Of a DNA stretch of 64,000 bases, positions 20,760-37,575 are shown piece by piece. This DNA is from Cladochytrium replicatum (Eukaryota; Chytridiomycota; Chytridiomycetes; Cladochytriales; Cladochytriaceae), in NCBI GenBank assembly GCA_025526935.1, contig JAHLKD010000085.1, positions 175,518-239,517 of the forward strand. Reading direction: 5' to 3'. The notes below the pieces were generated by a model. It worked only from the letters and a program-made list of their open reading frames with translations. It was not told the origin of the DNA and did no database searches. Positions within the stretch are counted from its first letter, which is position 1. Each line of letters begins with the position of its first letter. The position numbers and the translations under genes were made by a program.

Positions 20760-23700
20760 TCACTTGAGAAGATCGTACATCTGTGCCAATTCCTGCCAGA
20801 GACCCCAGATATTATACGGCATTTCAGCTTCGGAGCTGAACACAATCGTTTCGATCGTGACTTGCAAGTCTTTGATGTCGTGCCCAAACTGTAACCAAAT
20901 GAGACGCGAAAAATACGATATAATGTGAAGCATTACCGTCCTCCCAAAAGCAAGCATCAATCCGGCAACCCATCTCCACGTGCCAGTAACCGACGGGTCA
21001 GCCCCGGTTTCCTCCATTTGGCGGCCGTACTCTACCAAGAAAGCTGCAAGTTTCTATGAAGAACAATTTAAGTGAGCTACTACATAAACCGCAAGCAGGC
21101 AATTTACCTCGAAAACAAGGACATAAACGTCTCTCTGTTCTTTCTTTGCGGCAGAAAGCGTGTTCTCATAATGCCGCAGGGCAGCCTCATCTTGTTCATC
21201 TAAGCAAATAACTTTAGAGCACGCCGCTGGAATAGCTCGCGTTGATGATCATACTCGTGGCGGCATCTTCCATTTCGTCCATTTGGTTGCTCTGAACCTG
21301 CTTCTGCTTCTCCACGTACTTCGCGTTCAAATGTCCAACTTTGTTGTTCAGTTTGTGGACTGTGTTCAGAACGACGTTCCAAAGAAAGAACCTAAAGCCC
21401 GATTCGGTGAATAAAAATACCGTTTCAAACCAAAAAGACAGAAACCTGGTGCAGTGTGCGGAGAGAACTTCCATTGAGAGAGCCCAAGAAACTACACTGT
21501 ATGAGTCAACAACTCGGTAGTTCACAAGCTTATCGATCATGATCTCCAAGAATTGTGTATTCTTTTCCCAGTACGATCCAACAGTTCTGACTATGTCTAT
21601 CTTTGCATCACGAGTTGCACTGTAGGTTTGCAAAAGACTCAGATACCTAAACATACAAAGTTAAGTTTTTGGTCCTAGCAGTTCCAAGTTCGTCGAGCTG
21701 ACCGTTCGATTACGTTCAGAGCATGACTGAAACTTTTGCTGCCATTTGTCAGAACAATCTCCATAAATACTTCGCGGACAACGGTGTCCGACTCCACAGA
21801 GGTAATGTACGGATCAGTGCCTCCATCGACAGCCATTTCAGTTCCATTCTCAGCTTCTGCTTTCTTGACCTGCTTAACGTACTCATGTAGCCTGTCAAGC
21901 ATCGACTCCACAACATTAGAAGGTTGCTTCTTCTGCATGGCGTCCTTCAGGCTGTCCACTATGTTCAAAAATGCTTCATCTGGATAAAACATGTCAGTGT
22001 CTCGGATGATTTCAGAGAACGAAGAAACAGCTAACCACTTTTCACACGCGATTCGATCATTTGAGTCGGTCCGGGCTCGGGCAAGAAGATTTCAGCTTCG
22101 CTCTTCAGTGCATCAGGCAATACTTCTGACACTCGTTGCCAGTATGCCAGACGAACACACCGCTCCAACACCTCTCGAACGAAAGAATATCTCGTACTCT
22201 TTGGGTCCAACTTAACAAAATCGACCCTAAACATGGCAACTGTGTCAGAATTGGATATCATCACAGCCAGTCGACTCTGTACCAGTTGTCCCATTTGTAT
22301 TGGAATTTAAAGTTGCTGAGGTGGAGAGCCATCCACTCCGTGAAGCGCTTGACGCATTCGAGATCCATTCCACCTACTGGTACGTCTGAATCCATCCGTG
22401 ATACGAGGGTTTTGATGCATCGACCGATCATTTTCTGAGCTTTTGGGTTCGGCATCAAGTCAAACAACAAGTGGGCATAAAACACCGGTCGCTGTCTGCT
22501 GCTCGGGAGCTTCAGAATTTCCGAGAAAGTGGCTTCCACAATGGCTGCTGTTAGAACGTATTTCTCCTCTTGAATCCAATCGAGGTTGTAAAACACCGCC
22601 AATTTTCCTTCTTGGAGATACCGGGTCGCGAGCTCGGTGTGATTATGAGACATAAAGTCGATCAAGTCGGCAATGGTGTCTGACAATATGTACCGGGCAA
22701 CATGATGGATTGGCGGGAGTTTGAACTGAGCAGCAGTTGTTCAATAATCTTCTTCCGAAAAGGTTTGCTACTCCCCACCTCTGCCTCGATTACTTCGTCG
22801 TCAAGAATCCAAAAAGCCGGTGGTAAGAATGGAAGTGCGACTTCATGCTCGGGAAGCGTGAAACTACGCAGCTCATGCTGAAAAAATATTCGCTGTTATA
22901 CAAATGTAGAAATAAATTCTTTTCGAATTTGTTACCTGCAACGCATGTGCTAGTACGTCCTCAAATTGTACCCATGGTCGGTTCAAAATATATGCCTGCA
23001 TTTCAGATTCTTTCAGAACTTAGCGGTATCAACACAAGAATTAAATACCGTCCAATGATCATCCTTCAAATGTACTACAATTGACCAAAGGTAGTTTATT
23101 GGCTTATAAAAGGGGCGTTTAGAGAGTAAACTGCACAACTTTGAACTTCGTGTGTTACATACATCTTCTTGGGGATATGGTGTTTTCTCGCTAGCTCCCC
23201 GATACGGAGAAAGCGCCGAAAGAGGAGCTCGAGCGGTATGAGCACGGGCATTCACATATGTCTCCAGTTGGCTCAGGATCCGAGAAAAGCTCTCGTTCGA
23301 CCGCTCCCATAACGTTGCTCCAACCCAGGGAAGTGATCCCAAGACTGAGTGCACAACGACATCGGCAAGAAGCGGTTTGGTTGCGCCATCATTCAATGAG
23401 GTCAAAAGATCATCGATAAGCTTGATAAAAGTGTCCGGGAAGATCACGTTTGAATTGAGAAGCTCGCCGAAAAATCTGAGCTGTACATAAAGTCATCAGA
23501 AATTGACGTTGTTTACGTTTCGAATGACACACCAGAAGTTTGACTTTGATCCAGTTGCCATTTCGCAGAGCCTCTTCGAGTTGATCACTGGCCGCTCCGA
23601 CAATTTCTGCGCCGAGATCAAAGTTCTTAGCGTTCAGAATACCGGAAAGAGTCCCGTACACGCTTGTTTTCATCGGCAGCTCACTGATACTGTGAAGCGG

Positions 23701-24157
23701 GATGAGATAGTTAGCTGATCAATACCAAAAGTCACACACCAAAGCAGTAGTGTTTCGATCAGAATCGCCTTCGTGTCGTAATCTTCGCAGTCATGAATAA
23801 AGCTGTTCACCAGTTCATTCAGGTAGCGTTTATATTGCTCGGGAGTCTGGAAATAGGATGTTTTACTGATTTTGGTTCGACTCTCGAGGTGGTAGAATTT
23901 ACCTCGGCGTCATCACAGACAAGCAAAATGGGACGGCGAATGCGATCTTGCTGGAGATTGGTAAGTACAGATTGGCTATGTTTTCGTGAACCAACGAACG
24001 CACCGGACTTGCGTTTGCTTCTTCATCGTCATTGCGGCGACCACGCCCACGGGAATCGTAGGTTCTTGATCTATGGTGTCCTGAAAATCCAATCCACCGA
24101 AGCGGGTCAGCATCCCAAAACTCCCCGTCGAAATGTCGCCCGCTCACCTGAGTCCAT
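20760..24157 (-). CDS. NCBP1: Nuclear cap-binding protein subunit 1 (CBP80)
   Basis: NCBP1 forms the nuclear cap-binding complex with NCBP2 and links capped transcripts to splicing, export and decay. The start ATG at 24155-24157 begins a 10-base coding exon (ATGGACTCAG) followed by a GTGAGC intron; the joined start reads MDSGHHRSRTYDSRGRGRRN. Matching parts along the family include TLSGILNAKNFDLGAEIVGA, VLGSLPWVGATLWER, YVKQVKKAEAENG, LTNGSKSFSHALNVIER, YWEKNTQFLEIMIDKLVNY and the end IETIVFSSEAEMP. These cover the MIF4G-like helical domains in order. About a dozen exons are needed, and the whole gene spans the usual family length of about 800 residues. Its start is 58 bases from that of the Sec1 gene. 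Confidence 0.9.
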
Positions 24158-24215
24158 AGTTGGGTTTCTCACCGTCGTGGCTTGTTCACGCGACCCTGAA
24201 GCTGGAAGTGTGAGA
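24158..24215. promoter_or_regulatory. Short shared promoter between NCBP1 and Sec1 genes
   Basis: The start codons of the two divergent genes are separated by 58 bases. Both 5' leaders and core promoters must therefore overlap or lie within the coding region of the neighbour. No TATA motif is obvious in the interval. Confidence 0.5.
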
Positions 24216-27125
24216 ATGCCAACAATCTTGGAGCTGGTGCGGAAAAGTAAGTAGCATGCCAGGTAGGAATCGAAGAATAGCGTTTGACACGGGTTTGTAG
24301 GGATCGTTGTCAACATGATCCGGGCGGTTCAACCAGCATCGAGGTGGAAGATCATAGTCGTGGATCAGAAAGCCCTGAAGATATTGAACATCACCTGCAA
24401 AATGCACGAAATCCTTGAAGAGAATGTTACATGTATTCATGAGTCCAAACCTGGCTGATCCATCGAAAATCTCACTTGATTATTCTATCAGTGGTTGAGG
24501 ACCTGACAAAACGAAGGACACCGTACCCCACAACTGAAGCCATCTACTTCATCACTCCCACATCTGAGTCTGTCAATGCCCTAATCGAAGACTTCACAAA
24601 ACCAAAACCTATGTACGCTGCTGCACATGTCTTCTTCACTTCAGGTAATCGTGAGAAATGTGATAAAAGAAGCATATCCTCACAGCACAAGTAAAGCGCT
24701 TTCCGATCGACAATTTGAAAAAATCAAGAAAGCTCCAGTCTCACATTACTTCAAGGCATTGAAAGAGCTGCTCGTTGATTTTCTTGGTGGGCAGTAAGAG
24801 CAGTAAGAAGAATGCCCCTGCTAATACTGTCTACATATAGCATACGAACATCAAGCGTTCACGTTCGATAGCCCAAACTCTATATTCCCCTTATTCAATC
24901 CTTCTTCTACATCAGCTATGACATTTGAACTCGAACTACTCGCGAAACAAGTAGGTTTTGCAACGGGAGGATGGTCTATCCAAAATCTAACTCTGTCGAA
25001 ATAGATGGTGTCTGTGTTGGCCACGTTAGGAGAATATCCTAACATTCGCTTCTATGATCCTTCCGGATCGAACCTTTCACTTTCCGCCAGGTTCGCACAG
25101 CATGTTCAAGCAGAACTAGACAACCTGTGTCGATTGGACCCAGACTATCCACCTTCCGGACCGTTTAAAGACCAACGGGCCATACTGTTGATTATGGATC
25201 GTACATTGGACGTGATTTCCCCACTTGCACATGAATTTACTTATCAAGCTATGATGAATGACTTGCTTGTTATTGAAGGGGGTAAATACGTGTAGGTGAC
25301 TTGCACGAGTTTCCTGAATGCTTTGACCAATTGACGGTCCAAATAGTTACAAAGCCGAAGGGGGGGCATCGACGGATGCATCTGCTTCACAGACGCAAAC
25401 TGCTCAACTAGATGAATCCGACTCTATATGGGTATGTGTCAAACTTCTTCAAGCGGACAGGTTTAAAAACGCACCAACGACAGATGCTGATTCGACATTG
25501 GCATTATGCTGATGCTGTGGAATACATTCGCAGTACGTTTAACAAGTTCTTGAGTGAGAACAAGGCTGCTGCTGCTGCTCTCGGCCAAATCGGGGAGTAT
25601 GTCAAAAATTCCTGTTCAAGAATAATTTCTGATATTCCCACCAGGAACGTTGCTTTTGACAACCTCAAAAATATGAAAGACACTCTCAGCGCTTTACCAC
25701 AGTTTCAGGAAATGAAAACAAAGGTGTAAAAAGCTTAATTACAATGCTGACTATCAATTGATTTTCTCAAACAGTTTTCCGTCCATATAAATATCTGTCA
25801 AGAGTGCAAACAACTATTCGAACGCCGAAAGCTCGACAAGATTGCAGCTGTTGAACAGGTACGTCACGTATGTCATATTTTCCAGTCGGAATGTAGAATT
25901 ATCTCGATAGGACTTAGCAACTGGACTCACCGCCGATGGCAAGCCAAGTAAAAACGTCATGACTGACATGGTACCAGTTCTGGATGATCCGTCCATTGTG
26001 TATGTCCCCAGACACGAGCAATCTATTATGCACAAATTCACCCGATGCGTTCTTAGCCCCTATGACAAGCTTCGCCTGCTGATGATATACATTGCATCGC
26101 AAGAGGGGATTCACGATGCAGATCGGAGGAGGTTGCTTGAATGCGCCAAGCTTTCACTCGAAGATGCCCAAGGTATCACCAACTTGAGCTTCATGGGTGT
26201 TCGATTGAGTGCAACTGCCGAGAAGAAGAAAGAGAATAAGGTAAACTTCGAGTGTTTTCCAGCTTATTGCTTATTTACATGGGAGCGCAGGGCAGATATA
26301 CATACTATGGTCACAATAACTCCAAAAAGAAGGCAAAGACCGAAGAAGAGGAGTTATATGTTCTCAGTAGATTCAAACCCATAGTTAAATATGTGATTGA
26401 GGTACTCCATTCCGGAAACTTGATCCAATCTACCACTGAACTCCGTTCGTTAGGATCAGATCACTAATGATCTGGATCGAAACGTGTTTCCATGGCTCAA
26501 AGAACCAGCGCCTGAAGAAGCTCTCAGCCCTGTCTCCCCAGCCGGGAAAAAGCCCGTAGCCACAAACAAGTTGATTGGAGGCGGAGCAACGTCACTCCGC
26601 ACGACACGCCCAACCTGGGCACCAAAGAAAGGTACCAAGAATCACAACGATGGAAATCACGACGATAGCGAAAAGGAAAGCTCCGCAAAAGATGCATCGT
26701 CGTCCGAAGATCTGCGAAAGAACGGCCCCCGTGTGATTGTTTTCATGCTGGGCGGCATCACCTTTTCGGAGATTCGTGTGGTTTACGAAATGATCAAGAA
26801 GCATTCAAGAGAAGTCATCATTGGTAATGACCCGTGGAAGTATTGTGGAATCAACCCAAAACTGATTGTTTTTAAAGGATCGAACCACATTCTTAATCCA
26901 ACTCAGTTCATCGAGTCCCTGAAAGAGATTCATAAGCCGGATGCCAGGTTATCTGCTAACACAAGCGTGGCAAACATGGGTTCTGGAACACTCGGACGAC
27001 GTGAAAGCGTTGCCTCCATATCTGGTGCTTCCGCTTCAATCCAAGGAAAAGACAAAAAAGTCGGAGATAAGTTCCGGGGAATGTTTAAAGGGAAGGAAAA
27101 GGGCGAAAAGGGAGAGAAAATGTAA
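24216..27125 (+). CDS. SEC1: Sec1/Munc18 syntaxin-binding protein
   Basis: SM proteins clasp syntaxin and the assembling SNARE bundle and are required for vesicle fusion. Exon 1 (24216-24246) encodes [10 protein letters not shown] and is spliced to [10 protein letters not shown]. The N-terminal domain then reads [40 protein letters not shown] and [20 protein letters not shown]. Later exons give [40 protein letters not shown] and NLSFMGVRL. The last part [20 protein letters not shown] is followed by [16 protein letters not shown] 54-base intron without stops (about 26826-26879) interrupts VIIG and GSNH. The C-terminus carries an extra basic tail ([13 protein letters not shown]). The syntaxin partner is not in this window, but a VAMP gene is at 45242-45880. 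Confidence 0.9.
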
Positions 27126-27251
27126 TTAGTTCCTATTTGCGTTTGTTTGAGTCCTATGAGAAGTGTGAGTGACCAAGTAATATATGTGCAGTTTATTATC
27201 TCATGGTTTTACAAATCACTTTGGACTTGATTGAACGAGCAAGAACATCGC

Positions 27252-31120
<3,869 letters not shown>

Positions 31121-31216
31121 TGCGAACTGAATGAACCGCGTTGTTGGCAGGTGGCAACGTCGTTTAAAAGAACATTATTTCTAAAAAAAAAAGTATGCTC
31201 TCAAAATTTACGGATG

Positions 31217-32934
31217 CTAGCGCCGTCGACTGCTGCCTTCATGCCTGTCCCGTCGATCATCTTTATACCCTCGTCTGTCATCATCCCTCCGTCTATCATC
31301 ATCTCGATCCAGATACTTGCGACTATCTCCTCTCCCATCCTCCCGCCGACTTCCCTCAGATCTTCGCCCGTCACTCTCCCCCCTTCGATATCCATCATCA
31401 TATCGATCATCAACTCTCCGGCGTTTTTGGTCGTCCTTGTCGTACCCTTCACCACCACGACTCCTTTTCGAATCGCCATTGTCCCGCGACATTTTGATAG
31501 ACGATCCGCCTTTCTCATCGTGAAGATCACCTTCGCGTTCAAACACCATTTCGTAATGATCGTCTTTGTCCACATCAGCCCTGTACTTTCTTCGCTTTCC
31601 CAGCTCGGCAGAGCCCCCGAAACCATCTTCATCTCCGAGAGGCCGACGGTTTCCACCTAGTTAGGATTCAATCAGTCCCAATGAGTAAATGGTCAATTTC
31701 AACATACGCATAAAGTCATGGTGGAGTTTGGAAACACTCTGGGAGAAGTCAACATGGAGACGACGGTCATCCACCAGTGCATTATCCATTTTGAAATATG
31801 CCTTCAATCCACAGGTGAGGAATTGAGAAAGGTAATTGAAGAGACAAATCGGAATACCTGTTCACACTCCTCTTTGTTCTCAAACTCAATAAACGCATAG
31901 CTCAGAGAATCGCCCGTCTTCTTGTCTCGAATGATCTCGCAACTGAAAGATCAACTCTCAATGACGTTCAGAATGACTCTGCGAATGATTACCTCACAAT
32001 CTTTCCAAACTGCGAAAAGATTAACTCCAGATCCTCATCACGAGTGACGGGGTTGAGCTTACAAACAAACAGCACGTTCTCCGGTGGCTTGATATCCGCA
32101 TGCGGGAGGTCTCCCAGTATCTCCAGAGTGAGGGCACGCGCCGCTGCTTCTTCTGCACGTTGCTTCTGTTCAAGCTCTTCGGCAGGAATGTCTGGGAATA
32201 GCTCCTCATCCTCAGCGATTCGACCGGTCTTAAGCATATCCGGCGTTGGTGACGGCGAGCGAGAAGGAGCACGAAACCCGTCCGGATCTGGAAAAGGGTC
32301 GTCCAGAACAATTGTATGCTTTATTCTGATTGTGAAGAAATGTGAAATATAAGCTAGTTTGCATAAACTTCATGCCGTATCCTCACCTGATGTCCCTGTA
32401 CGGCCGCCCACCATCATCACACATAACATCGTTGATCTGATCCAACACATCCAGACCCTCCGCAACTCGTCCAAACACCGCCTGCTTTCCATCCAAGTAG
32501 TCCAAATGCGTATCTGTCAGCGTGATGAAAAACTGCGATCCTGCCGCAACAACTCCATCCGCATCCGTCGATACCGATGCAAACGACACCGTTCCCTTCT
32601 GGTTGTGCTTCAATTTTGGGTGAAACTCGGGCGGAAAGAATCGGTGCGATTCTCCACCGATGGCACTGAACATAAAATTTGGTTTAAATCAGGGTAATGA
32701 AATAGCTCAACACTAATGTTCTGAAGCATACCCCCAGACGGACTGGCCGCCAGCTCCCTTTGCAGTAGGATCACCTGTTTGAGCGGTGAAGTTGCGGCCG
32801 ACTTTGAAGAACAGGCAAAAGTTGTAGTACTTTAGCTTGCACAGCTTGATAAAGTTCAGACACGCCCGGGGTGCCTTCTTCACCTCGAGGTCGATCACAA
32901 TGTCGCCCAACGACGTTTCGAGCAGCACTGACAT
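31217..32934 (-). CDS. PPIL4: Nuclear cyclophilin with RRM, PPIL4-type
   Basis: This is a peptidyl-prolyl isomerase fused to an RNA-recognition motif, a nuclear protein family linked to splicing. The cyclophilin part begins [20 protein letters not shown] and continues with [34 protein letters not shown] and [11 protein letters not shown]. The linker [20 protein letters not shown] leads into the RRM ([40 protein letters not shown]). The C-terminal 120 residues are Arg/Asp/Ser-rich and end HEGSSRRR. Domain order and the [19 protein letters not shown] block match PPIL4. At least five exons are needed. Confidence 0.92.
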
Positions 32935-33049
32935 GATGATTTTGTACGGTTTAGCACAGCCATTTCTACCCTGGGAAAGTGTTCTGAACTAAAAAAAATC
33001 CACAAGAAAACGTGTCGGATCCGCAAACTCTATGTCCCGCAGCCAAAAA

Positions 33050-34217
33050 CTATGCCACCTTCGACTTTGCCATCAAACCACCTCGCGAAACGAGCCACAA
33101 CAAAAGTGAGTCTGGCACGTTACGCATCAGAAACGCAAGCACCATCCATGGCCACCGCGGCACTTCAGTGCGTCGCACTCGGTTGAGAATGTCGGCCAAT
33201 ATGATTGCAGATCCTTGCTTCACCGAAATTTCTGTTTTGTACAAGAGTCTCAAAACTTTTGACAATCAAAAGTGGACACAACAATCTTACGGAATGGCGG
33301 GTTCTTTCGTCGACTGTTGATAGCTGTTTCTATGTATCCTGGGTTGATCAACGACACGTCCAAGTATCCATGCGGTGCTGCTTCAAGCCTGATTCCTTGG
33401 AGAAGAACGTCTAGCGCTGCCTTGCTGGCTGAGTACGCTACCGACGTAGGAAGAGCCCTGTATGAGGCGACAGATCTGAAATCGGAAATATTTATCTCTA
33501 TCAGAAAATGTGAGGTTAATATTAAAATAACACTTACCCAATTCCAACCAACTGAGCTTTTCCACGCTCGCGAATCACTTCCGGCTTACCCAGACGAGTG
33601 CTTCGGAAGTGCTCCATCACCACCGAGATCACGGCGAACGCGCCGACAATGTTGGTTTGGAGGCACTGAACTTGCTCCAAAGTAGCAGAAGAATCTAAAC
33701 ATACCACATGCCGTTTCAATAAGAACGTTCATTCTTTCCAGTTTATTTTCGACCCCACCTTGTCCAACATACTTTCCACCTCCGGTCACGCCTGAGTTGA
33801 CGATAGCGACATCAAGGATCCTACCGGGAAGCTTTGAAATCAGCTCCGGAATGCACTTCTGGACGTCAGCGGTGTCGTTCATGTCAAGTCGAAGGATCTC
33901 CACAACCACCCGCGGGAATGCTTTGAGTTCATCGCGTAAACTCTCGAGCTTGGAAGGTGATACTATCAGGAGAATAGCACTTGGACATGAGCAAAGACAC
34001 ACGAACCTCGGGAAGACGACGGGCCGACAGCGCCAGTACTAGAACGGGATCGGTTCCTGGCGATGCATTCTTCGTGAAACGGGTCGCGTAGTCCTGTGAA
34101 ATGCAAATGTCAGTCGATGGCTTGCAAATTGCGAGCTTTCTTTCCCGTATATACCAACGCCAGCTGCCGCCCGATTCCGGACGATGCACCCAAAATGAAC
34201 ACATTCTGAGCATGCAT
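33050..34217 (-). CDS. Short-chain dehydrogenase/reductase
   Basis: The start ATG at 34215-34217 gives MHAQNVFILGASSGIGRQLA, the classical nucleotide-binding motif. After a GTATAT intron come DPVLVLALSARRLPE and VEILRLDMNDTADVQ, then VAIVNSG and TNIVGAFAVISVVMEHF. The catalytic SVASYRALPTSVAYSASKAA carries the YxxxK pair. An intron between PFR and the last exon (GTAAGA donor near 33297, CAAAAG acceptor near 33252) extends the protein to LADILNRVRRTEVPRWPWM and ends at 33050; without it the frame stops at 33250. Such a C-terminus with hydrophobic segments fits membrane-associated SDRs. The substrate is unknown. Confidence 0.85.
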
Positions 34218-34502
34218 TTTGATTTAATCCGATTTATCCAAGCCATTCATTTGTTCTGAATTTTAGTCGAGCAAAAAGGGATGCAAAATGACGTTGTGGA
34301 TCATTGGTGAGAGGATCTCCGTTTTGTCGGAGGGTTAGTTGCTTACCATTTTAAGCTTCACGGTCATGTCTTAATGGGGAACACTATTGCCTTGTGAGGT
34401 TCTGTAGTCATGGTTGAGGAATTACGTCTCCAGCCGTGCTGATATTGAAGAATTTCGCTCTCTGTTTTTGAATGTTATGGTAACTACTTCTGATTAATAT
34501 AT

Positions 34503-36062
34503 CTAGCTAGTCAATTCAAACCGACGAGAAAGCATCTCTTCAGCCTCCACGCTATCACACAACTCAAAACTGCCAAAGATCGTTTTCAAGCGTGGATGCT
34601 TGGCCAATGCATCCACATGCTCCGTCGTGAACTTGTTCGGCGTGCCCTCAAAACTCACGTAAGGCAATCGTAACTCTCGCAGCCGAGGCAACATTCCCAC
34701 GCAACTGACAACAGACTCAACAGTAAGTTCCCCAATTCGATCGAGTTCCAGAACCTCTAGATTAGGACAATGCTCAACCAGTGCTATTAGCGACTCCGAG
34801 TCAAAGAGCGAGCAGATTCCAAACGAGAACGAGCGGTGAGATTTTCCGTGGCGCTCAAAGATCCGCAACAACGAGGCCTGTTTTTCGGGGAACTCGATCT
34901 GTGTTCTCCATCTGCTGACCGTCGGGCGAAGATGAAGCCCCTCAAGCGGAGGTAGTGCAGTCAACAGCGTCAGCAGTGAGGAGGTGTTTGAGTCGTAATG
35001 GAAGGCATTTTCACTAATGTACTGGGCGGTGTACAGTCTCAGCGATCGAAGCTTGCGGCACTGCTCCCCAATTTTTTCGTACAGACACTCAGAGAGGTCT
35101 TTGTTCTCTGAGCTAAGCACGACTTCTAAAGAGAGCTGTTCCATTCGATGCCAACTGATCTTGCTCAGAAACTCTGTGAACGCGTCGCGCTTCGGGTCTG
35201 GCATGTTCATCGGATTGTCCCAGTCGCCAACAGATAAGCTCCGGAGGTTTCCAAACTGACTGAGGAGGCCCCGGTAGAGTATGTTCAGACCAAGATCGAA
35301 ATTCGCTTCTTAGACCTAAAATGTCGTAGTCGATCTGCTTCTCCCGTATTTTGAGGTGCTCGACGCTCTGACACAGAGGTGTTCCACGAATATCGGAGAA
35401 CCCTTTATCACCAATCAACTCCCCATTTTCATTCCATCCCTCGTCTCGGGCGATGTTTCTGTAAAGCGTGACCGTGAGCCGTTTGAGGTGCTGCAAACTT
35501 GATAGTTTGGAGAGCGCATCGGGATACGCGGATGAATTGGGCGCTTCAAGAGTGTTGTATGAAGGCCAAAAAATCTCCAACTCAGTGAGTCTGGAGAACG
35601 AGCAGAAGAATTTGTCGTAGTGATCGCCAAAATATTGGTCGATCGAGCAGTTCGTGGCATTCGTAAAAGTCACTTTGGTGACTGAATGTGAGAGTCCTAG
35701 CTCTGCACTTGTTTCGTAGGTCCATCCGTCCTTTGTGTCTTTCGCAACGATGTGTGTAATTGGAAAGGAAGAAAGCGGCAGGAGTCGCGATGAGCTGCTC
35801 TTTACCAGCATTTCTTCCGACAAATTATGAAGCCTTCTCCGTTTTGGCAGTGTCGTTTTGTCCACATCGATCCGACTCCAGATCTTTTTGCGTGCCAGGT
35901 TACTCCATGAGACGCTGTTGCCATTAGAAATATACGTGAGGTTCTGCCATTCCTACCAGACGAGCGTCTGAGCAGTGATACCGTTTTTATCCAGCTGATC
36001 CAATATGGCATCGAGGACTTCTGGTGGTGCCCTTCTCGCCGGTGATCTTGCGAGTGCGGCAT
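34503..36062 (-). pseudogene. F-box/LRR-like gene, probably broken
   Basis: The N-terminal part APPEVLDAILDQLDKNGITA resembles an F-box start. The remainder has leucine-rich spacing typical of F-box/LRR proteins (LSSLQHLKRLTVTLY, HCPNLEVLELDRIGELTVES, LPRLRELRLPYVSFEG). The frame is interrupted by TAG at 35953-35955 (LVW stop EWQNLTYISN) and shifts near 35280-35310. The shift could be explained by an intron, but the TAG has no convincing splice pair. F-box proteins recruit substrates to SCF ubiquitin ligases; the substrate is unknown. If introns explain both breaks the gene may be intact. Confidence 0.5.
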
Positions 36063-36327
36063 AGTGGTTCTGGCACAGCTGGAGAGCTCGTGCTAGCGCA
36101 CCCGACCCTTCTGTCCTCTTTCCACCTGTTACAGAGCGAAAATTCTCTCGCGTTGTCCTTCAGCTGTGCACATCATCGATCGTAACTTCATTCGATGCTG
36201 CTCGTCTATATATCTGTCCATCAGCAGCAGTGTCCTTCAATATACCTTTTTTCCCCATGTTTTTAAAGTATTGCCATCTCCGCCATCCCGAATTTTTCAC
36301 GTCTTTGCCCAACCAGAGACGCCTCCA

Positions 36328-37575
36328 ATGCGTGCCCCCGCTTCCACAACTGCCTTTGACATATCGCACCCCTCTCTCTCACACAGTTTCACTTCCTCCT
36401 TCTCCCGCTCCCGACTCCGTCTCCCTGCCGCCACGAAACTGATCTCACGACCCGCCCAATGCCGCCCAATCACCCTCTTCTCTCGCAAACCCGCGAGCGC
36501 CAAAGCGATTGCAGCCGCCGCACCGAAACCCGAGCCCATGATGGACCCGTCCTTTTCGAGGCTCGTCCACGGCGTCGGGGCCGTGATCGTCGGGTTTGGG
36601 CTGTTGCATGTGTACCAGCCCGCCGAAGGGGTCAGTATTTGAAACTGTACTGCAAATGTCGTCTTTTGTTTATCATTGTGGGTTTTACTCTCTTTTTGTT
36701 GCACTTTCAATTAGGCAAGGGGAATTGCGACCAGAGTTGTAGTGGAGCGTGAGGTAAGGCCAGAACCCGAGGTTGCGTCCCACGAGCAAGTTGTTGAGGA
36801 GGAAGTGTCGCACGCAAGTGCTGTTGCCGAAGACGTAATCGAGGAAGACTCTCCAGTTTCGGATCCTACCCTCTTCAACCAATCAGAATCAATGGCCCCC
36901 GTTCTGAACTCCAACGTCCGCCCGATTGTCATCTGTGGCCCCTCGGGAGCAGGCAAGTCCACCCTCCTCAAGAAGCTCTTTGCAGAGTACCCAGCCCAGT
37001 TCGGCTTCAGCGTCTCGCACACGACCAGGACACCGAGACCCGGAGAGGAGAATGGCGTGCATTACCATTTTGTCGCGCGCGACAATATGCTTGCCGAGGT
37101 CGCCGAGGGGAAATTCATTGAAAATGCAGAGTTTTCGGGGAATCTCTACGGTGAGCGTTTGGAAGTGCTTCAATCATCTGCCGAGAGGTCTAACCTGGCT
37201 TTTGCCCTAGGAACATCGTTCAAGGCGGTGCAGGATGTGCTGTCGTCTGGCAAAAACGTTATCCTGGACATTGACTCCCAGGGTGTTTATCTCCTCAAGA
37301 AGGCTGCCGGTTCGGCCGGACTCGCTACGGCCCTATACATCTTTTTGATGCCGCCGTCTGTTGAGGAGCTGGAGAGGAGATTGAGGGGTCGTGGAACTGA
37401 GACAGAGGAGAGCATTCAGAAACGGCTGGACGCTGCAAAGAGGGAGATGGAGTGGGGTGTGAAGGCTGGATCTGTCGACACAATCATTATCAACGATGAT
37501 GTTGAAACGGCTTACGAAGCGCTGCGAAAGGCCATTTTTGGAGCCGGTGCCTCCACTGCGAAACAAAGCCAATAG
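36328..37575 (+). CDS. GUK1: Guanylate kinase with N-terminal targeting and membrane extension
   Basis: Guanylate kinase converts GMP and ATP to GDP and ADP. The catalytic domain begins at MAPVLNSNVRPIVICGPSGA with the P-loop GPSGAGKST and continues FSVSHTTRTPRPGEENGVHY, FIENAEFSGNLYG, ILDIDSQGV and RGRGTETEESIQKRL. Upstream lies an in-frame extension of about 150 residues. It has a Ser/Arg-rich N-terminus, an Ala-rich stretch, a hydrophobic segment (LVHGVGAVIVGFGLLHVYQP), then an acidic linker. Intron 1 (36631-36714) joins the extension to the kinase part; intron 2 (37151-37210, 60 bases, no stop) splits NLYG and TSFKAV. The internal Met could start a normal cytosolic form. ATG codons at 36166 and 36328 are both possible for the long form. 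Confidence 0.85.

Noticed and set aside
24186-24440. An 84-codon minus-strand frame between NCBP1 and Sec1
   Set aside because: The plus strand here encodes clear Sec1 N-terminal exons with good splice sites, so the minus frame is a shadow.
26826-26879. An 18-residue insertion in Sec1 ([18 protein letters not shown])
   Set aside because: The segment has GT-AG ends, is a multiple of three and interrupts a conserved block, so it is best read as a stop-free intron.
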